Positions 1 to 9,141 of a stretch of DNA of 64,000 bases are shown here, piece by piece. Every line of letters starts with the position of its first letter. Positions within the stretch are counted from its first letter, which is position 1. A model generated the notes under the pieces. It was given only the letters and a program-made list of their open reading frames with translations, was not told the origin of the DNA and searched no databases. Source of the stretch: an uncultured Cyclobacteriaceae bacterium (GTDB taxonomy: Bacteria; Bacteroidota; Bacteroidia; Cytophagales; Cyclobacteriaceae). The stretch lies in the NCBI GenBank assembly GCA_947492745.1, contig CANLOE010000012.1, forward strand, positions 1-64,000, written 5' to 3'. Position numbers and translations under genes: made by a program.

Positions 1-362
1 TAGGTCTCCTCCACCCAGCGCTGGGCATCCCAGTAGCCCAGGAAAGGGGAACTGGGGTCGTTGATACGTTCGGAGAGCCCCTGATGGATCTCCTCGGTGA
101 TGATCTTGGAACCTTGGTTCCGGGGAAGGTCATGCAGCATCGAGGCAAGCCCCTCGCTGCTGTAGCGTGCCAGCCATCTTTCAAGACTGCGGACGCTTAT
201 CGAAAGGTGGCTGGCCAGTTCCGACCTGGTGGGGAACCTTTCACTCTTAAGGCATATCAGTGCGTCAAGGCGCTTTTGAGGGCGCAGCCCATTTTGCTCC
301 TTGCGCATGGCCGTTAAATCGGACAGGCTCTCTTTTACTTCGAAGTGTACTTTCTTTCCCAT
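1..362 (-). CDS. IS630-family-like transposase, N-terminal part (cut by window edge)
   Basis: An open frame starts with ATG at 362 and runs without a stop through position 1, giving 120 residues of a protein that continues outside the window. It begins MGKKVHFEVKESLSDL. Around residues 30-75 is a helix-turn-helix-like stretch containing LASHLSISVRSLERWLARY, followed by GYWDAQRWVEE near residue 112. Both resemble the N-terminal DNA-binding half of IS630/Tc1-like transposases and related winged-helix proteins. The catalytic DDE domain would lie outside the window. The codons are GC-richer than the flanking AT-rich DNA, as expected for imported DNA. The family call is by motif style only; the coding call is firmer. 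Confidence 0.6.
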   Translation of the reverse strand, partial: MGKKVHFEVKESLSDLTAMRKEQNGLRPQKRLDALICLKSERFPTRSELASHLSISVRSLERWLARYSSEGLASMLHDLPRNQGSKIITEEIHQGLSERINDPSSPFLGYWDAQRWVEET

Positions 363-1156
363 CTTGGAAATTAATCAATATATACGACATTAAAAATATT
401 AATCTGTATAAGTTTCCGTTCAGCGTTTTCCTGCAAATCCTTCCGGTCATAGCGCAAGTACGGTAAATACCGTTAAGAGCAATCGACCCCAACCATCTAC
501 CCCAGTATGTATAGACTTTCAATACCGGTATCCCTACTCACTTTGAGCCTGATACATTAAGGTAAAAGGTAGGGAAAACTTAATTTTGAAAACCTAATCA
601 CAATGAGTTGCGTTTCACTATTTCGAGATAGATAATGAAGGAATGCCGTCAGAATGGGCCTATTGGAAAACCGACATTTCCCTGAACGATGCTCAAAGAA
701 AAATGAAATGGTAAACCCGGTGTTCATGATCTTATTGATAAAACTACCGATTGACGTAATGGTCATTATAGAGGGTTCTTTTTCCAAGAGTGCAAAGAAA
801 TGTCTTTGTTGATTTCTTTTGTCCCATAACAATAGTGCGTGGAGCATCAGCGGGTCTGTACTGATTCAACAGACCTGTAGCGGCAGTTCGGAATAAAACC
901 AAGTGGTGGGCCTCTATGGACTTTCATACTTTTGCCACTAGCATTGCTGTCGGGGAGGAAAGTTTGGAAATACCCATGGTGATTCCCATAAAGGGGAGTA
1001 CTCCTACAGATTACTACTCGGCAGGTATTCACCGACATGAATCTATTGAAAAATGATTATCTTCCTTGGTAGAGGTTTTTCCAATGCCGGCTTCCGGTGA
1101 GGAAAAGGACCCCGAAGTGAAGATGGAAACACAAATTTTAAAAACAATTAAGGAAA
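363..1156. other. Intergenic stretch without recognisable gene
   Basis: About 790 bp between the transposase fragment and htrA. Only short frames without family resemblance are present. No RNA gene, convincing hairpin terminator or repeat was recognised. The last 100 bp should hold the promoter of the downstream htrA-containing group, with an A-rich ribosome site (AAGGAAA) directly before the ATG at 1157. Confidence 0.5.
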
Positions 1157-2641
1157 ATGAAGAAAACGTTCATCATCACTATTGTTGGCTTTTTATCGGG
1201 CATACTGGGTGCCTATACCTTTCATCAACTCCATACGGTGTCATCAACCACCCCTAAGGGCACTTTACTGACCCATACTGATTTCTCCCGCGCACTATTT
1301 GCCAAGAACAAAGGAGGGCAACATCGCTATGGTCGGACTATGAAGGAAGCTGCCCTAGAGGACAATGGCGATTTTGTGGTTGCTTCGGAGACGAGTACCA
1401 ATAGTGTCGTGTTCATCAAGAATATATCCGAAAAAAACTATCGCAGAAATTATTTCGATTGGTTTTTTGATGGAGGCGGTTCCTCGGGGGTACAGGAAGA
1501 GGTCAGTAGTGGTTCGGGGGTGATTTTTTCGGAAGACGGCTATATCGTTACGAACAATCATGTTATCTCAGAGGCCAACCGCTTGGAAGTGGTACATAAT
1601 AAGAAAACCTATAAAGCTACACTCATCGGCAAGGATCCTTCTACGGACCTGGCCGTATTGAAAATCGAAGCGAAAAAACTTCCCGCTATCAAAATCGGTA
1701 GTTCGAAAACACTCCACGTGGGAGAATGGGTGTTGGCCGTCGGTAATCCCTTCAATCTGACCTCTACGGTCACGGCAGGTATCGTCAGTGCCAAAGGACG
1801 GAACATCAATATCCTCGAAGGGAAGTTCCCGATAGAATCCTTCATCCAGACGGATGCCGCCATTAACCCGGGCAACAGTGGCGGGGCGCTGGTCAATAAG
1901 AAGGGGGAACTGGTCGGTATCAATACTGCGATACTTTCCAGAACGGGTTCCTATGCGGGCTATGGATTCGCGGTACCCGTGGATATCGTTCGTAAAATCG
2001 TCAATGACCTGATCCGTTATGGTGAAGTACAGAAAGCTTTCTTTGGTGGCGAGGTGTATGATATCGACTCCGACCTGGTAGAACGCTTGGAACTGAAAGT
2101 CGATGATAACGACCTCTCCGGTGTCCTTCTCGGATACCTACAGAAAGATGGTCCCGCGAATACCGCTGGACTGGAAGAGGGAGATATCCTAACGGCCATC
2201 GACGATGAGCCTATCAACTCCAAGAGTGAGTTCGATGAAATCATAGGATACCATACGCCCGGAGATAAGGTATCCATTACCTTTCGCCGTAATAACAGGA
2301 CCGTGTCCAAGCCATTGGTACTGACCAACCGTGAAGGAACCACCAAAATACTGAAAAGGGCCGTCTATTCTTCCAAATCCTTAGGGGCCAACCTAGAGGT
2401 GGTACCAAAAGTAGAAAGGGATTACCTGAACATCGAGAGCGGTGTACGCATCTCGAATATTCAACGCGGGTTGATTCGGCAGATGCAGATCAGCGAAGGC
2501 TTTATCGTCACCTCTATCAACAACGAACGCATCGATAGCCCCGAAGAGTTTATAAAGATACTGGAAAGCATCCGCGGCCGGGTACTTATTCGGGGTGTGA
2601 GCAAAGATGGTGTGCGCGGTTATTACAACTTTTATTTCTAA
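1157..2641 (+). CDS. HtrA/DegQ-like periplasmic serine protease with two PDZ domains
   Basis: This 494-residue S1C protease is expected to degrade or refold damaged envelope proteins. Residues 4-26 form a hydrophobic signal or anchor segment. The trypsin-like domain holds the catalytic triad: His135 in TNNHVIS, Asp164 in STDLAVLK and Ser241 in NPGNSGGALV. Two PDZ regions follow, at roughly 285-385 and 400-490. The start is chosen for its AAGGAAA ribosome site. The gene sits 23 bp upstream of the sulfatase-modifying-factor-like gene and is probably cotranscribed with it and the ROK kinase. A second, more standard HtrA is encoded at 17964-19415. This copy has a longer and less conserved linker (residues 28-112) and a weaker first PDZ, so it may have a specialised substrate. 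Confidence 0.92.
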   Translation: MKKTFIITIVGFLSGILGAYTFHQLHTVSSTTPKGTLLTHTDFSRALFAKNKGGQHRYGRTMKEAALEDNGDFVVASETSTNSVVFIKNISEKNYRRNYFDWFFDGGGSSGVQEEVSSGSGVIFSEDGYIVTNNHVISEANRLEVVHNKKTYKATLIGKDPSTDLAVLKIEAKKLPAIKIGSSKTLHVGEWVLAVGNPFNLTSTVTAGIVSAKGRNINILEGKFPIESFIQTDAAINPGNSGGALVNKKGELVGINTAILSRTGSYAGYGFAVPVDIVRKIVNDLIRYGEVQKAFFGGEVYDIDSDLVERLELKVDDNDLSGVLLGYLQKDGPANTAGLEEGDILTAIDDEPINSKSEFDEIIGYHTPGDKVSITFRRNNRTVSKPLVLTNREGTTKILKRAVYSSKSLGANLEVVPKVERDYLNIESGVRISNIQRGLIRQMQISEGFIVTSINNERIDSPEEFIKILESIRGRVLIRGVSKDGVRGYYNFYF

Positions 2642-2664
2642 AGAACGGCTGTCAAAGTATAGCA

Positions 2665-3873
2665 ATGTTTCAGTACTTTCGTAACATGCCAGAAGAAAGA
2701 AAATCATCGCAAGCTGTCCGTGCCTCCATAAGGCCCCTACAGCATTTGCTGCCGTCTGTCTGCCTTGCTTTTTCCCTATACGCCTGTACCGGATCTACGT
2801 CCGACACTCCTAGTATAGCCGATGAAAGGATGACCTGCTGCAGTGGAGAGGCCGAACGCCCCCTCCCCTATGCTCCAAGGGATAACGAAACGGTAGCTTT
2901 GGACAGCACAGCGCACCGCTCCCCTGTAATCGACACTCTCTCCATGGTCTGGATACCGGGTGGAGCGTTCATGATGGGGGCCGAAGGGAAGCTGGCCCGA
3001 AAGGATGAGTTCCCTAAGCACCGTGTAGCGGTCGATGGATTTTGGATGGATAGGCATGAGGTGACCAATGCCGAGTTTAGGACTTTCGTAGAAGCGACTT
3101 CGTACGTGACCATTGCCGAAAAGGCCCCCGACTGGGAAGAACTGAAAACACAGGTGCCCCCGGGTACCCCCAAACCGCATGATAGTCTCTTGGTCGCGGG
3201 GTCGCTGGTTTTCTCACCCACAGAAGAGCAGGTCAATCTGAATGATTTCAGTCAGTGGTGGCGCTGGCAACCGGGAGCCAATTGGCGGCATCCCGAGGGG
3301 CCCAATAGCAACTTGGAAGGAAAAGAGGATTATCCGGTGGTACATATCGCATGGTACGATGCAGTAGCTTATTGTCAATGGGCCGGGAAAAGCCTACCTA
3401 CCGAAGCTGAATGGGAATGGGCCGCCCGTGGCGGGCTAGATGACAATACCTATCCCTGGGGCATGGAACACATCGATATGGGAGAGGCAAAAGCCAATTC
3501 ATGGCAAGGCAGCTTCCCTTATGACAATACCCAAAATGATGGCTTCTATGGTACCGCTCCCGTCAAGAGTTTTGCCCCTAATGCCTATGGCCTGTACGAT
3601 ATGGCGGGAAATGTATGGGAATGGTGCCAAGACTGGTACCACCCGGAGTATTATGGGCAATTGGCCAAAAATAACCTGAGCCAAAACCCTTTGGGACCGG
3701 ACAGCAGCTTCGACCCCAATGATCCTTACGCCATCAAAAAAGTGCAACGTGGAGGTTCTTTCCTATGCAATGACAGTTACTGTTCCAGCTATCGGGTATC
3801 GGCGCGTATGTCCGGTTCTCCGGATACGGGACTTTCCCATAACGGTTTCCGTTGTATTATCAGAAAAAACTGA
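2665..3873 (+). CDS. Formylglycine-generating-enzyme-family lipoprotein (SUMF1/FGE-like)
   Basis: This 402-residue protein has a hydrophobic N-terminus ending in a lipobox-like SLYAC, predicting lipidation at Cys41 and an envelope location. From about residue 95 it follows the FGE-sulfatase fold: WIPGGAFMMGAE, then DRHEVTNAEF, PVVHIAWYDAVAYCQWAG, LPTEAEWEWAARGG and NVWEWCQDWY. Near the end, GGSFLCNDSYCSSYR keeps both cysteines (368 and 373) that correspond to the catalytic pair of true formylglycine-generating enzymes. Many bacterial members of the family, such as gliding-motility GldK/GldJ relatives, lack this pair. The sequence therefore supports a copper-dependent oxidase that activates sulfatases or related enzymes, but no sulfatase gene is visible nearby. 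The next gene starts 12 bp after its stop. Confidence 0.85.
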   Translation: MFQYFRNMPEERKSSQAVRASIRPLQHLLPSVCLAFSLYACTGSTSDTPSIADERMTCCSGEAERPLPYAPRDNETVALDSTAHRSPVIDTLSMVWIPGGAFMMGAEGKLARKDEFPKHRVAVDGFWMDRHEVTNAEFRTFVEATSYVTIAEKAPDWEELKTQVPPGTPKPHDSLLVAGSLVFSPTEEQVNLNDFSQWWRWQPGANWRHPEGPNSNLEGKEDYPVVHIAWYDAVAYCQWAGKSLPTEAEWEWAARGGLDDNTYPWGMEHIDMGEAKANSWQGSFPYDNTQNDGFYGTAPVKSFAPNAYGLYDMAGNVWEWCQDWYHPEYYGQLAKNNLSQNPLGPDSSFDPNDPYAIKKVQRGGSFLCNDSYCSSYRVSARMSGSPDTGLSHNGFRCIIRKN

Positions 3874-3884
3874 TTTCTGGAGAT

Positions 3885-4790
3885 ATGCATGCAAATCAAG
3901 AAAAGTGGGGCATCGACCTTGGCGGAACGAAGATAGAAGGCGTTATCCTCTCTTCATCGACAGGAGAAGTGCTGTTTCGCCAGCGGATAGCGACCGAAGC
4001 AGCACAGGGTTATGCACACCTACTGGGGCAAATCGAAAAGCTCGTCCACCGAATGGATAATGCCTCCACGCAAAGGCCCAGGCATATCGGCATCGGTACT
4101 CCGGGGTCCATCCATCCTGCAACGGGCCTCTTGAAGAACAGCAATACCACAGTGCTGAACGGGCAACCGCTAGGTAATGATTTGGAAAAACGGCTCCAAT
4201 TGCCCGTCCGTATCGCCAATGATGCCAATTGTTTCGCTTTGGCGGAAAGCAGGATGGGCATCATTGCGGAGGCCGTACCGCAAGCCAAAGTGGTCTTTGG
4301 GGTAATCATAGGCACCGGAGTCGGTGGTGGTGTCGTTGTCAATGGTCAAGTGCTGGCGGGGCGACAGGGTATCGCCGGGGAATGGGGCCATAACTTTCTG
4401 GATGAAAGTGGCGGATTCTGTTACTGTGGAAGAAGCGGTTGCGTGGAAAAGGTACTCTCAGGGCCTGCACTGGAGGCTTACTACCATAGTTTGGGCAAGG
4501 ACCATGCCCACCTAAAGACCATCGTAGAAAGAGCTGCCCTAGAGGAAGCAGCTGCCCTGAAAACTATGGAGCGGCTCTTCTTTTTCTTCGGGAAGGCCAT
4601 CGCACAGGTCATCAATATACTGGACCCCGATGCCATCGTTATCGGTGGAGGTGTGGGCAATATCGATACTCTTTATACGGAGGGGGTCCGAGCCGCAGGG
4701 CCTTTTGTTTTCAATACGACGATGGAGACTCCCATATTCAAACCCAAGCTTGGGGATAGTGCCGGTGTATTCGGAGCAGCGCTCTTGTAA
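3885..4790 (+). CDS. ROK-family sugar kinase
   Basis: About 301 residues if translation starts at the ATG at 3885. An earlier in-frame start at 3852 would overlap the upstream gene and extend the protein before the conserved core. The N-terminal phosphate-binding motif WGIDLGGTKIEG is followed by a second nucleotide-binding glycine motif, VIIGTGVGGGVV. The ROK zinc signature is complete: GEWGHN, then CYCGRSGCVEK. Such enzymes phosphorylate glucose, fructose, N-acetylglucosamine or N-acetylmannosamine with ATP; the substrate cannot be read from the sequence. There is no N-terminal helix-turn-helix, so it is a kinase rather than a ROK repressor. It closes the plus-strand group that begins with htrA and converges on the helicase gene. 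Confidence 0.88.
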   Translation: MHANQEKWGIDLGGTKIEGVILSSSTGEVLFRQRIATEAAQGYAHLLGQIEKLVHRMDNASTQRPRHIGIGTPGSIHPATGLLKNSNTTVLNGQPLGNDLEKRLQLPVRIANDANCFALAESRMGIIAEAVPQAKVVFGVIIGTGVGGGVVVNGQVLAGRQGIAGEWGHNFLDESGGFCYCGRSGCVEKVLSGPALEAYYHSLGKDHAHLKTIVERAALEEAAALKTMERLFFFFGKAIAQVINILDPDAIVIGGGVGNIDTLYTEGVRAAGPFVFNTTMETPIFKPKLGDSAGVFGAALL

Positions 4791-4850
4791 AGAAGGGGAC
4801 AGCGTTTTCCTAAGTCTTCCAAAAAAGAAAAGCGGGCTCTGCCCCTCCCA

Positions 4851-6740
4851 TCAATACTCCTCAAATTCAAAGGCGCTCCTATAGCCCTCCAAGGCCTGTA
4901 CATGGTCCAGTACCGCACTGTAGAAAGCATCTTCGCCCAAGGTAGCCGAATCACCGATGACCACCAGCTTACTCTTGGCCCGGGTCATGGCCACGTTCAT
5001 GCGGCGGTATTCTTTCAGAAATCCAATCTCGCATTTGTCATTGGACCGGACCAGACTGATGTACATCACATCCCGCTCCTGTCCTTGAAAGGCATCTACC
5101 GTGTTGATGGTAATGTGTTCTACCATGGTGTCCAGCCCTTCTTCTTCGGTCAACATGGCCCGAAGCAGTTTGATCTGTGCCTTATAGGGTGCGATGATAC
5201 CTATACTTTTCCCTTCTTGGGGGTACTGTTTCAAATGACGGAAGAGTAGCTTGGCTTCTTCCGTATTGTAAGTACTTCGGGTCTCGGCATCTACTTTTTC
5301 CCGATAGCTACAGCCGGCCGTGTCGATAAAGACAAAGGGTATGTCTTCATTGTAAGTCTCTCTATCCAGTACGTCCTGAGCGGTCTTCAGTCGATTGTTA
5401 TAGAAGTATTGGCTCGAAAATTTCATAATATTGGGATGCATCCTATACTGAAGCTCCAGCATGATAGCACTTCCTTCTTTTTGTCGGCATTTTTCGAACA
5501 GGGTCCGTTCCAGGCCTCCTTTCGCTGCCTGTCTGGATTTTACAGTGGGGGGCAACTGACAATGGTCTCCTGCCATCACCACACGCTGGGATTTGATGAT
5601 GGGTATCCAGCAGGCGGGTTCGAGGGCCTGAGAGGCCTCATCGATAAATACGGTTTTGAACATCCGGTCCTGCAAGAGGTAGTGATTGGCCCCCGTGAGG
5701 GTGGTGGCGATAACTTGGGCTCCGAGAAGCAGTGATTCGGTGATATAGGCCTCTACCTTATCTGCATGGTCTTTTAACATCCGTGCTTCGTTCAGTACCC
5801 TGTTGCGCTGCTCTCTTTCCTGTCTGCCAAAATTCCTTTTATAGGTCAGGGCTATCTTCTTGAGCTTTTCGGCATCCTTGCGGACTTCTTTGAGTTCTTT
5901 GAAACTGGCATGTTGGGAAATCCTGACATCGAGACTGTTTTCAATTACCTCTGGACTCAAACGGGCAGGGTGTCCCAGACGGAGAACCTGAACGCCCGTC
6001 ACGGCCAACTTCTCGACCAGTAGGTCCAGGGCAGCATTACTCTGTGCGCAGACCAGCACTTGTTTTTCGGTCCTGACTGTGTCTTTGATAATGTGTACGA
6101 GTGTGGTGGTCTTTCCCGTACCTGGAGGTCCATGGATTATAGCGATATCCCTAGCATTAAAAACGGTGGTCAAGGCTTTGTTCTGCTGCTCATTCAGGTA
6201 TGGGGACCGGTACTCATGGCCATTTTCCACGCGGGGCAGGGCATTACCGTATATGATTTCCCTTAATGTGGCCAGTCGGCCCTGTTCTGCTTCCTCTACT
6301 GTTTTCAGAGCGGATTCCATGGCGCGGTAGGTCGACTCATCGAAAAGTAGGTTGACCCCCACTTTTCCTTCCCCGAACCAGGTCGGGAAGTCGGAGGTGT
6401 TCAGTGCTACCTTCATTTTACTTTTGCGCAGGTAACTGATGACTCCTGTAATTGTACGTGCAGAGGCATCACTGCCGACAAAGACACTGACGACAGCACC
6501 GACCTGAAAGGAGTGCTGCTGTTCGACATCATTCGTTCGCTCGACTTCTATCGTTATGCGCTCCCCTGTGCTGATGTACTGATTCGCTATTTGAACGGGA
6601 TACCAGGTGATTCCTTTTTTACGCCTTTCCACAATGGTAGTACCCAATACTTTTTGCTGGTACTGACGATAGTCTTCTTCTTTTTCGGTCTTTAATAATT
6701 CAATCAGTGACCTGATGGATTCTTGTGCGGAGGTGGGCAT
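4851..6740 (-). CDS. Superfamily 1 DNA/RNA helicase, IGHMBP2/SMUBP2 (UPF1-like) type
   Basis: This 629-residue protein has the order of a UPF1-like SF1B helicase. It has an N-terminal beta-barrel-like region (about 30-150), Walker A GPPGTGKTT near residue 206, Walker B DEASQALEP near 371, and motif III GDHCQLPPTVKS. Later motifs are LQYRMHP, IGIIAPYKAQ, TVDAFQGQERDVMYISLVRSN and RMNVAMTRAKSKLVVIGD. Length and motif spacing fit bacterial SMUBP2-like helicases, which unwind DNA or RNA with ATP. It stands alone on the minus strand, converging with the ROK kinase gene. A start with a poor ribosome site is normal for this phylum. Confidence 0.92.
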   Translation of the reverse strand: MPTSAQESIRSLIELLKTEKEEDYRQYQQKVLGTTIVERRKKGITWYPVQIANQYISTGERITIEVERTNDVEQQHSFQVGAVVSVFVGSDASARTITGVISYLRKSKMKVALNTSDFPTWFGEGKVGVNLLFDESTYRAMESALKTVEEAEQGRLATLREIIYGNALPRVENGHEYRSPYLNEQQNKALTTVFNARDIAIIHGPPGTGKTTTLVHIIKDTVRTEKQVLVCAQSNAALDLLVEKLAVTGVQVLRLGHPARLSPEVIENSLDVRISQHASFKELKEVRKDAEKLKKIALTYKRNFGRQEREQRNRVLNEARMLKDHADKVEAYITESLLLGAQVIATTLTGANHYLLQDRMFKTVFIDEASQALEPACWIPIIKSQRVVMAGDHCQLPPTVKSRQAAKGGLERTLFEKCRQKEGSAIMLELQYRMHPNIMKFSSQYFYNNRLKTAQDVLDRETYNEDIPFVFIDTAGCSYREKVDAETRSTYNTEEAKLLFRHLKQYPQEGKSIGIIAPYKAQIKLLRAMLTEEEGLDTMVEHITINTVDAFQGQERDVMYISLVRSNDKCEIGFLKEYRRMNVAMTRAKSKLVVIGDSATLGEDAFYSAVLDHVQALEGYRSAFEFEEY

Positions 6741-7240
6741 TGAAAATATAAAACGATTTGAGTGAGAAACGTCAGCTCTATGAGCTTTAGCGGTCTGCTT
6801 TGACGTTAAATGGGGTCTAAATTACCGAATATGGCCCAGCCTTACAAGCTTCCCCAAGGCCTCCTGTTGACAATCTTTTTGCTCACGGGAAAACCAGTAA
6901 CTTCTTTGACGCTCATGGGTAGGGGCTTTCTCCTGCTTCTTATCCATCCCACGCTAACACAAAAAAACATCTATCAGTATCGCTTATGGGCCGTATCCCA
7001 CTAGGGTACGTATCGTACCGGATTGACTACGGGCAGACCTAGGCCCGCCCCGTTTCCTTTGCTATACCACCATTCATTTTGCGGTTGAGGACTCATCGTT
7101 CACCCATTAATCATCAAATTTATACCTTCAAAAAGCATTTTTGGAGATCATCGACTATATGTACCATATCCTATTTCTAAGTGGAGCAATTGATTTTTTT
7201 ATTTAGGATATTCCGATTCACCAAACCCAAATTAAGTATC
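6741..7240. other. Intergenic region between divergent helicase and M57 protease genes
   Basis: About 500 bp separating two divergently transcribed genes. It must hold both promoters. No gene, RNA or repeat with recognisable features was seen; small frames here have no family resemblance. Confidence 0.5.
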
Positions 7241-8056
7241 ATGATACAAAATCTAAAAACCCTATCTGTGGCAGTCCTGATTACCGCCTTGTTTTCTTCC
7301 TGTAATGAGCAAGAGGCCGAAAGCCCTCGCTTTGAAAATGAGGTATCTTCGGAGACCATTGCCCAGCTCAACAGTATGGGATTCAACACGGTCGATTTCC
7401 CGGTCGTACAACATGGCAATGAGATCATTGTTGAAAACGATATTTTACTGAAAATCAGCGACCTGAAATCAAAGAATACTGCGACTACGCTGGCCAGTGT
7501 GGAACAGTACAGCACTGACAACCTGGTGGAGGGCCTACCCCGACGTATCGATATCTATGTCAATCCCAGGTTCAATTCCAATTATACCAATGCTACCGAT
7601 GCGGCCATCGCTAGGTACAATGCCGAAGGCCTGAGCCTTACTTTCCAGCGTATCAATACTCCCAATGGTGCCGAAATGGTCATTGACCCCAGTCCGTTCT
7701 GGTATGGTTTTTTTGGTATCTTAGGTTCGGCGGGTTTCCCTACTGATGGTGGAGATGCTTTCAACAGTATCCTGTTGACCCGGTCTTTTTATGATAATGT
7801 TAGTGACTTGAGCCAGTTGACAACGACTATTGCTCATGAGATGGGACATTGTATCGGTTTTCGTCATTCGGATTATGCCAACAGGAGTTTCAGTTGCAGT
7901 TCGGGAGGCAATGAAGGCGATGGAGAAATCGGTGCCAACTTCATTCCCGGTACCAATCCTGACCCCGATGCCAATTCTTGGATGCTGGCCTGCTCTGGAG
8001 GTTCGGACCGCCCTTTCAACGCCAATGATAAGATAGCGCTGGATTTCTTATACTGA
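7241..8056 (+). CDS. M57-type 'dual-action HEIGH' metallopeptidase lipoprotein
   Basis: About 271 residues from the ATG at 7241. This start is preferred over an in-frame upstream codon at 7181 because it opens a clean lipoprotein signal: MIQNLKTLSVAVLITALFSSC, with the lipid-accepting Cys in SSC. The central zinc-binding motif AHEMGHCIGFRHSD matches HExxHxxGxxH, as in Peptidase_M57. The C-terminal quarter is rich in Gly, Asn, Asp and Cys and ends in NANDKIALDFLY, typical of the family. Secreted lipoproteins of this kind are common in Bacteroidota and are presumed proteases of unknown substrate. The gene is followed by nested miniature transposons rather than a partner gene. Confidence 0.85.
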   Translation: MIQNLKTLSVAVLITALFSSCNEQEAESPRFENEVSSETIAQLNSMGFNTVDFPVVQHGNEIIVENDILLKISDLKSKNTATTLASVEQYSTDNLVEGLPRRIDIYVNPRFNSNYTNATDAAIARYNAEGLSLTFQRINTPNGAEMVIDPSPFWYGFFGILGSAGFPTDGGDAFNSILLTRSFYDNVSDLSQLTTTIAHEMGHCIGFRHSDYANRSFSCSSGGNEGDGEIGANFIPGTNPDPDANSWMLACSGGSDRPFNANDKIALDFLY

Positions 8057-8137
8057 AGTCACGCGGACTTTATCTTTTGGCTGCAAATTCAGCTTTCAAA
8101 TGTCATATAAATTCATCACTTGCCTTTCTACAATAAA

Positions 8138-8427
8138 CCCAGATCATGCATTAGCCCTTCTATTTCGGTCTTAAATAGCTGAAAATCAGTAAAGTGAATC
8201 CGATAAAACACCCTGATTTATTGCTTTTTAAACCCTCATAACTAAGCTCTAATACAAATTTGGGTTTCAAATGTCGTATAAGATTCCGCGGGTCATTTTG
8301 TTTCAATCAAGGCGGGAACCGCAGGGATAGCAGCGCTATCCCGAGGATTGTCAACGCAGAGTGAAGCAAAATGAACAGGAAGATATGCGATATTTAAAAG
8401 CTAAGTTTGTATAATACATCATCCGGG
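8138..8427. repeat. Family B miniature inverted-repeat element B1, interrupted by family A element A1
   Basis: The ends are inverted repeats beginning CCCAGATCATGC on the left and ending GATGATG/CCGGG-like on the right. A perfect 5-bp duplication ATAAA flanks it (8133-8137 and 8428-8432). The internal sequence matches B2 at 17768-17933. A family A element lies inside at 8253-8411, so A1 arrived after B1. No coding capacity. Confidence 0.8.
8253..8411 (+). repeat. Family A miniature inverted-repeat element A1 (159 bp)
   Basis: It is flanked by a direct TAA (8250-8252 and 8412-8414). The imperfect terminal inverted repeats of about 30 bp start TACAAATTTGGG on one end and TACAAACTTAGC on the other. 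The centre holds the hairpin GGGATAGCAGCGCTATCCC. Near-identical copies lie at 11399-11558 and 20414-20572, and a truncated one at 24440-24524. The right end carries AGGAAGAT plus an ATG reading outward. Confidence 0.85.
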
Positions 8428-8476
8428 ATAAACCATAATTCTTTGAAAATTGCAGACTAATGCTCTATCGGTTTAT

Positions 8477-8513
8477 CATCTTGTCCCAAAAGCAATAAGT
8501 TTGGGACAAGATG
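8477..8513 (+). terminator. Perfect 14-bp-stem hairpin, probable terminator
   Basis: CATCTTGTCCCAAA pairs perfectly with TTTGGGACAAGATG across a 9-nt loop and is followed on the plus strand by TTTTCT. It lies between the M57 gene (with the B1/A1 elements between) and the convergent thioredoxin gene, so it could stop transcription from either side. The U-run favours the plus direction. Confidence 0.55.
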
Positions 8514-8562
8514 TTTTCTATCCGAAGCGTTAAAGACTGCTGTAAACTATATTTTTCTTCCC

Positions 8563-9141
8563 TTAAGGGGAAGAAAGCACCTGCTCCATGGCCAGTTTCA
8601 GTTGTTCTACGGACACTAGCCCTTGATGCCTCCAGCGCAACTGTAATCTACTGTCCAATAACAGTGTAGTAGGGAAAATCAAGATGCCGTTTTCCTTCCC
8701 TAACAGTACTGCCAGTTCATGTTGCCCACTGTTCAAGCCACTGGGCCTGAAGTGATAGGTCTTTCCCATAAATGGTATATCTTCCTCCGATTCTGCGTTC
8801 AGGTCCAACGTATAGAATTGATTTTGAAGTGTTTCGACGATATCGGCATTTTTAAATACCGTATTGGCCTGCATATGGCAGTAGTTGCACCATGGTGCTC
8901 CTATGGTAATCAATATTGACTTAGGTTCTTCCCTCATTTTTGGACTCAGGTCCTCAAAAGTTATCCAATCCAATGAGGTGTGTTTTGACTGAGCGTGTAC
9001 CTGCTGTCCTTTTAGTAAGCATAGCCCTAAAAGGCCATACATCATAAAGAATACATAGCGTGCAGTATAAGGTTTGTTCTTAATGCTGTCCATTTTTGGG
9101 GTTTTCTTTTCCTTTCGGTCAGGATTTGCTTTATTTCCCAT
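8563..9141 (-). CDS. Secreted thioredoxin-like protein (CxxC)
   Basis: About 192 residues from the ATG at 9141. A later ATG at 9093 gives a more standard signal peptide (MDSIKNKPYTARY, then a hydrophobic run ending VHAQ). The earlier ATG overlaps the stop of the TonB receptor gene, which suggests translational coupling. The mature part has the thioredoxin active site APWCNYC and a cis-proline-region-like FPTTLLL, so it should act as a thiol-disulfide or cysteine-handling protein outside the cytoplasmic membrane. Coupling to a TonB receptor whose plug contains a CxxC pair suggests that it services the receptor or its metal cargo. That link is inference. Confidence 0.8.
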   Translation of the reverse strand: MGNKANPDRKEKKTPKMDSIKNKPYTARYVFFMMYGLLGLCLLKGQQVHAQSKHTSLDWITFEDLSPKMREEPKSILITIGAPWCNYCHMQANTVFKNADIVETLQNQFYTLDLNAESEEDIPFMGKTYHFRPSGLNSGQHELAVLLGKENGILIFPTTLLLDSRLQLRWRHQGLVSVEQLKLAMEQVLSSP

